Source: Lentisphaeria bacterium
GTDB taxonomy: Bacteria; Verrucomicrobiota; Lentisphaeria; Victivallales; Victivallaceae
Direction: 5' to 3'
Length of the DNA: 64,000 nucleotides
Assembly (NCBI GenBank): GCA_017504435.1
Contig: JAFVRD010000040.1
Location: 106,516-170,515, forward strand
Shown: positions 63,590 to 64,000 of the stretch, one piece after another
Position numbering within the stretch: position 1 is the stretch's first letter
Layout of the letters: the number at the start of each line of letters is the position of its first letter
Translations under genes and position numbers: made by a program
Notes under the pieces: generated by a model
Seen by the model: only the letters and a program-made list of their open reading frames with translations
Database searches by the model: none
Told to the model about the DNA's origin: nothing

Positions 63590-63606
63590 TTACTTAAGTA
63601 CCAGCC

Positions 63607-63825
63607 ATGGTATGGCTAATTGACAACCGTTATATTTCAGCAAATAGTATTCTAAACCGACCAAGTGAAAGAAATCTGTATTTGAAGCAGGCTCTCGGTT
63701 GGGCCTTGAATACTGTTGTTGGGAGTGTTCGGTTTTTATTTGAACGTTACCAAGCAAGCTGGATTTCGCAACAGAAAGTTGTGGAATCGGCTAGCTTACT
63801 AAATTTAGGGGATTTCCGATCATGA
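63607..63825 (+). CDS. Doubtful 72-residue open frame
   Basis: MVWLIDNRYISANSILNR... with no recognised domain, no ribosome site at normal distance, and composition unlike neighbouring genes. It ends in an ATGA overlap with the next frame, and a promoter-like sequence lies just upstream. This could instead be a noncoding transcript. Reported because nothing else explains the stretch. Confidence 0.2.
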   Translation: MVWLIDNRYISANSILNRPSERNLYLKQALGWALNTVVGSVRFLFERYQASWISQQKVVESASLLNLGDFRS

Positions 63826-63983
63826 GAACGATTACTGCTGCGACAGCATTTAAGGTGCCGCTTTACGGTATCAGTGTCTCGCTGTCTGCATTCCAGGAAT
63901 CCTCTACAGTTTTTCGGAACTCTGAAAAACTGTCTTGCGCGAACGAAGTGAGCGCAAGCAAACAAGCCTTTATTTCTAAATAA
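63822..63983 (+). CDS. Doubtful 53-residue open frame overlapping terminal hairpins
   Basis: MRTITAATAFKVPLYG... starts by overlapping the previous stop (ATGA) and ends TAA at 63981-63983 inside a hairpin. Its last 25 codons are written through three hairpins, so the reading is probably fortuitous. No family recognised. Confidence 0.15.
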   Translation: MRTITAATAFKVPLYGISVSLSAFQESSTVFRNSEKLSCANEVSASKQAFISK

Positions 63984-63990
63984 AGGCTTG
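63906..63990 (+). repeat. Three consecutive perfect hairpins
   Basis: Stem 1: ACAGTTTTTC (63906-63915) with GAAAAACTGT (63924-63933). Stem 2 begins at the very next base: CTTGCGC (63934-63940) with GCGCAAG (63952-63958). Stem 3: CAAGCCTTTATTT (63963-63975) with AAATAAAGGCTTG (63978-63990); at least one inner pair must open for the loop. Stem 3 lacks a T-run but could be a terminator or the end of a mobile segment. Confidence 0.6.
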
Positions 63991-64000
63991 CTTCTACCAG

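Noticed and set aside
1..64000. Prophage, integrative element, toxin-antitoxin or defence island
   Set aside because: No integrase, transposase, structural phage gene, restriction, cas or toxin-antitoxin pair was recognised on either strand.

Overview
The window reads as a chromosomal segment of a Gram-negative anaerobe of the PVC group, most likely Lentisphaerae (Victivallales-like). This placement is inferred from gene content and was not tested phylogenetically. Supporting features are kdsB (Kdo, hence an outer membrane), a MurE with the meso-DAP signature DNPR, a minor-pilin cluster whose prepilin sites carry Lys or Tyr instead of Gly at -1, rubrerythrin, a biotin-dependent Na+-pump decarboxylase, and many small glycan-related hydrolases. 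Base composition is even and moderate, and no rRNA, integrase, insertion sequence, prophage or CRISPR array was seen. Most recognisable promoters have a TTGnnn / 16-17 bp / TATATT layout, and ribosome-binding sites are usually AGGAG or AAAGGA.

Layout. 1-2.5 kb (-): four minor (pseudo)pilin genes in H-I-J-K order, the last cut by the window edge. 2.6-5.1 kb (-): a NodB-like protein and nagA, with a palindromic operator candidate. 5.2-9.2 kb: an IMPACT-family protein, two small membrane proteins, an amidohydrolase, a membrane-anchored thermonuclease, and a repeat-bearing lipoprotein followed by rubrerythrin. 9.3-15.7 kb (-): a tightly packed run pyrF-der-unknown-PHP-mannitol-dehydrogenase-like-larA-like. 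15.7-19.1 kb (-): YibE/F, alkaline phosphatase and a TIM-barrel isomerase. 19.2-27 kb: an AhpD-like protein (+), then on the minus strand a secreted protein, an ABC-2 permease, birA-oadG-oadA-oadB and a YeiH-type exporter. 27.2-29.9 kb (+): tRNA-Gln, DUF368, lgt, rluD. 29.9-35.4 kb: a DUF4434 protein, pckG, a glycerol-1-phosphate dehydrogenase and an AraC/PocR regulator. 35.4-45 kb: an N-acetylhexosamine-kinase-like gene with a clear promoter and upstream direct repeats, an orphan HprK-like kinase, a glycoside-hydrolase remnant, a UDP-GlcNAc-4-epimerase-like gene, a 1384-residue two-domain glycogen debranching enzyme and a D-aminoacylase-like protein. 45-57 kb (-): a coiled-coil/TPR protein, hflX, malic enzyme, a histidine phosphatase, kdsB, an Ala/Pro-rich membrane protein, a TPR protein, an SGNH hydrolase and a purD with an unusual membrane tail. 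57.3-63 kb (+): a BamE-like lipoprotein, murF, murE, an SAH-hydrolase-like protein and an SAH/MTA-type deaminase in an overlapping operon. 63.1-64 kb: tRNA-Pro and then about 780 bp of hairpins and short repeats without a convincing gene.

Metabolism. Malic enzyme, PEP carboxykinase and the OadGAB pump with its own biotin ligase form a C4-dicarboxylate node in which decarboxylation can export Na+. NagA, the NahK-like kinase, the 4-epimerase, the debranching enzyme and the hydrolases fit growth on amino-sugar glycans and storage of glycogen. There is no obviously new defence or mobile system here. The most unusual items are the PurD membrane tail, the OadB N-terminal periplasmic extension, the SAH-deaminase/divergent SAHH pair, the prepilin sites without Gly(-1), the AraC-linked 42-bp direct repeats, and the repeat/hairpin region after tRNA-Pro.
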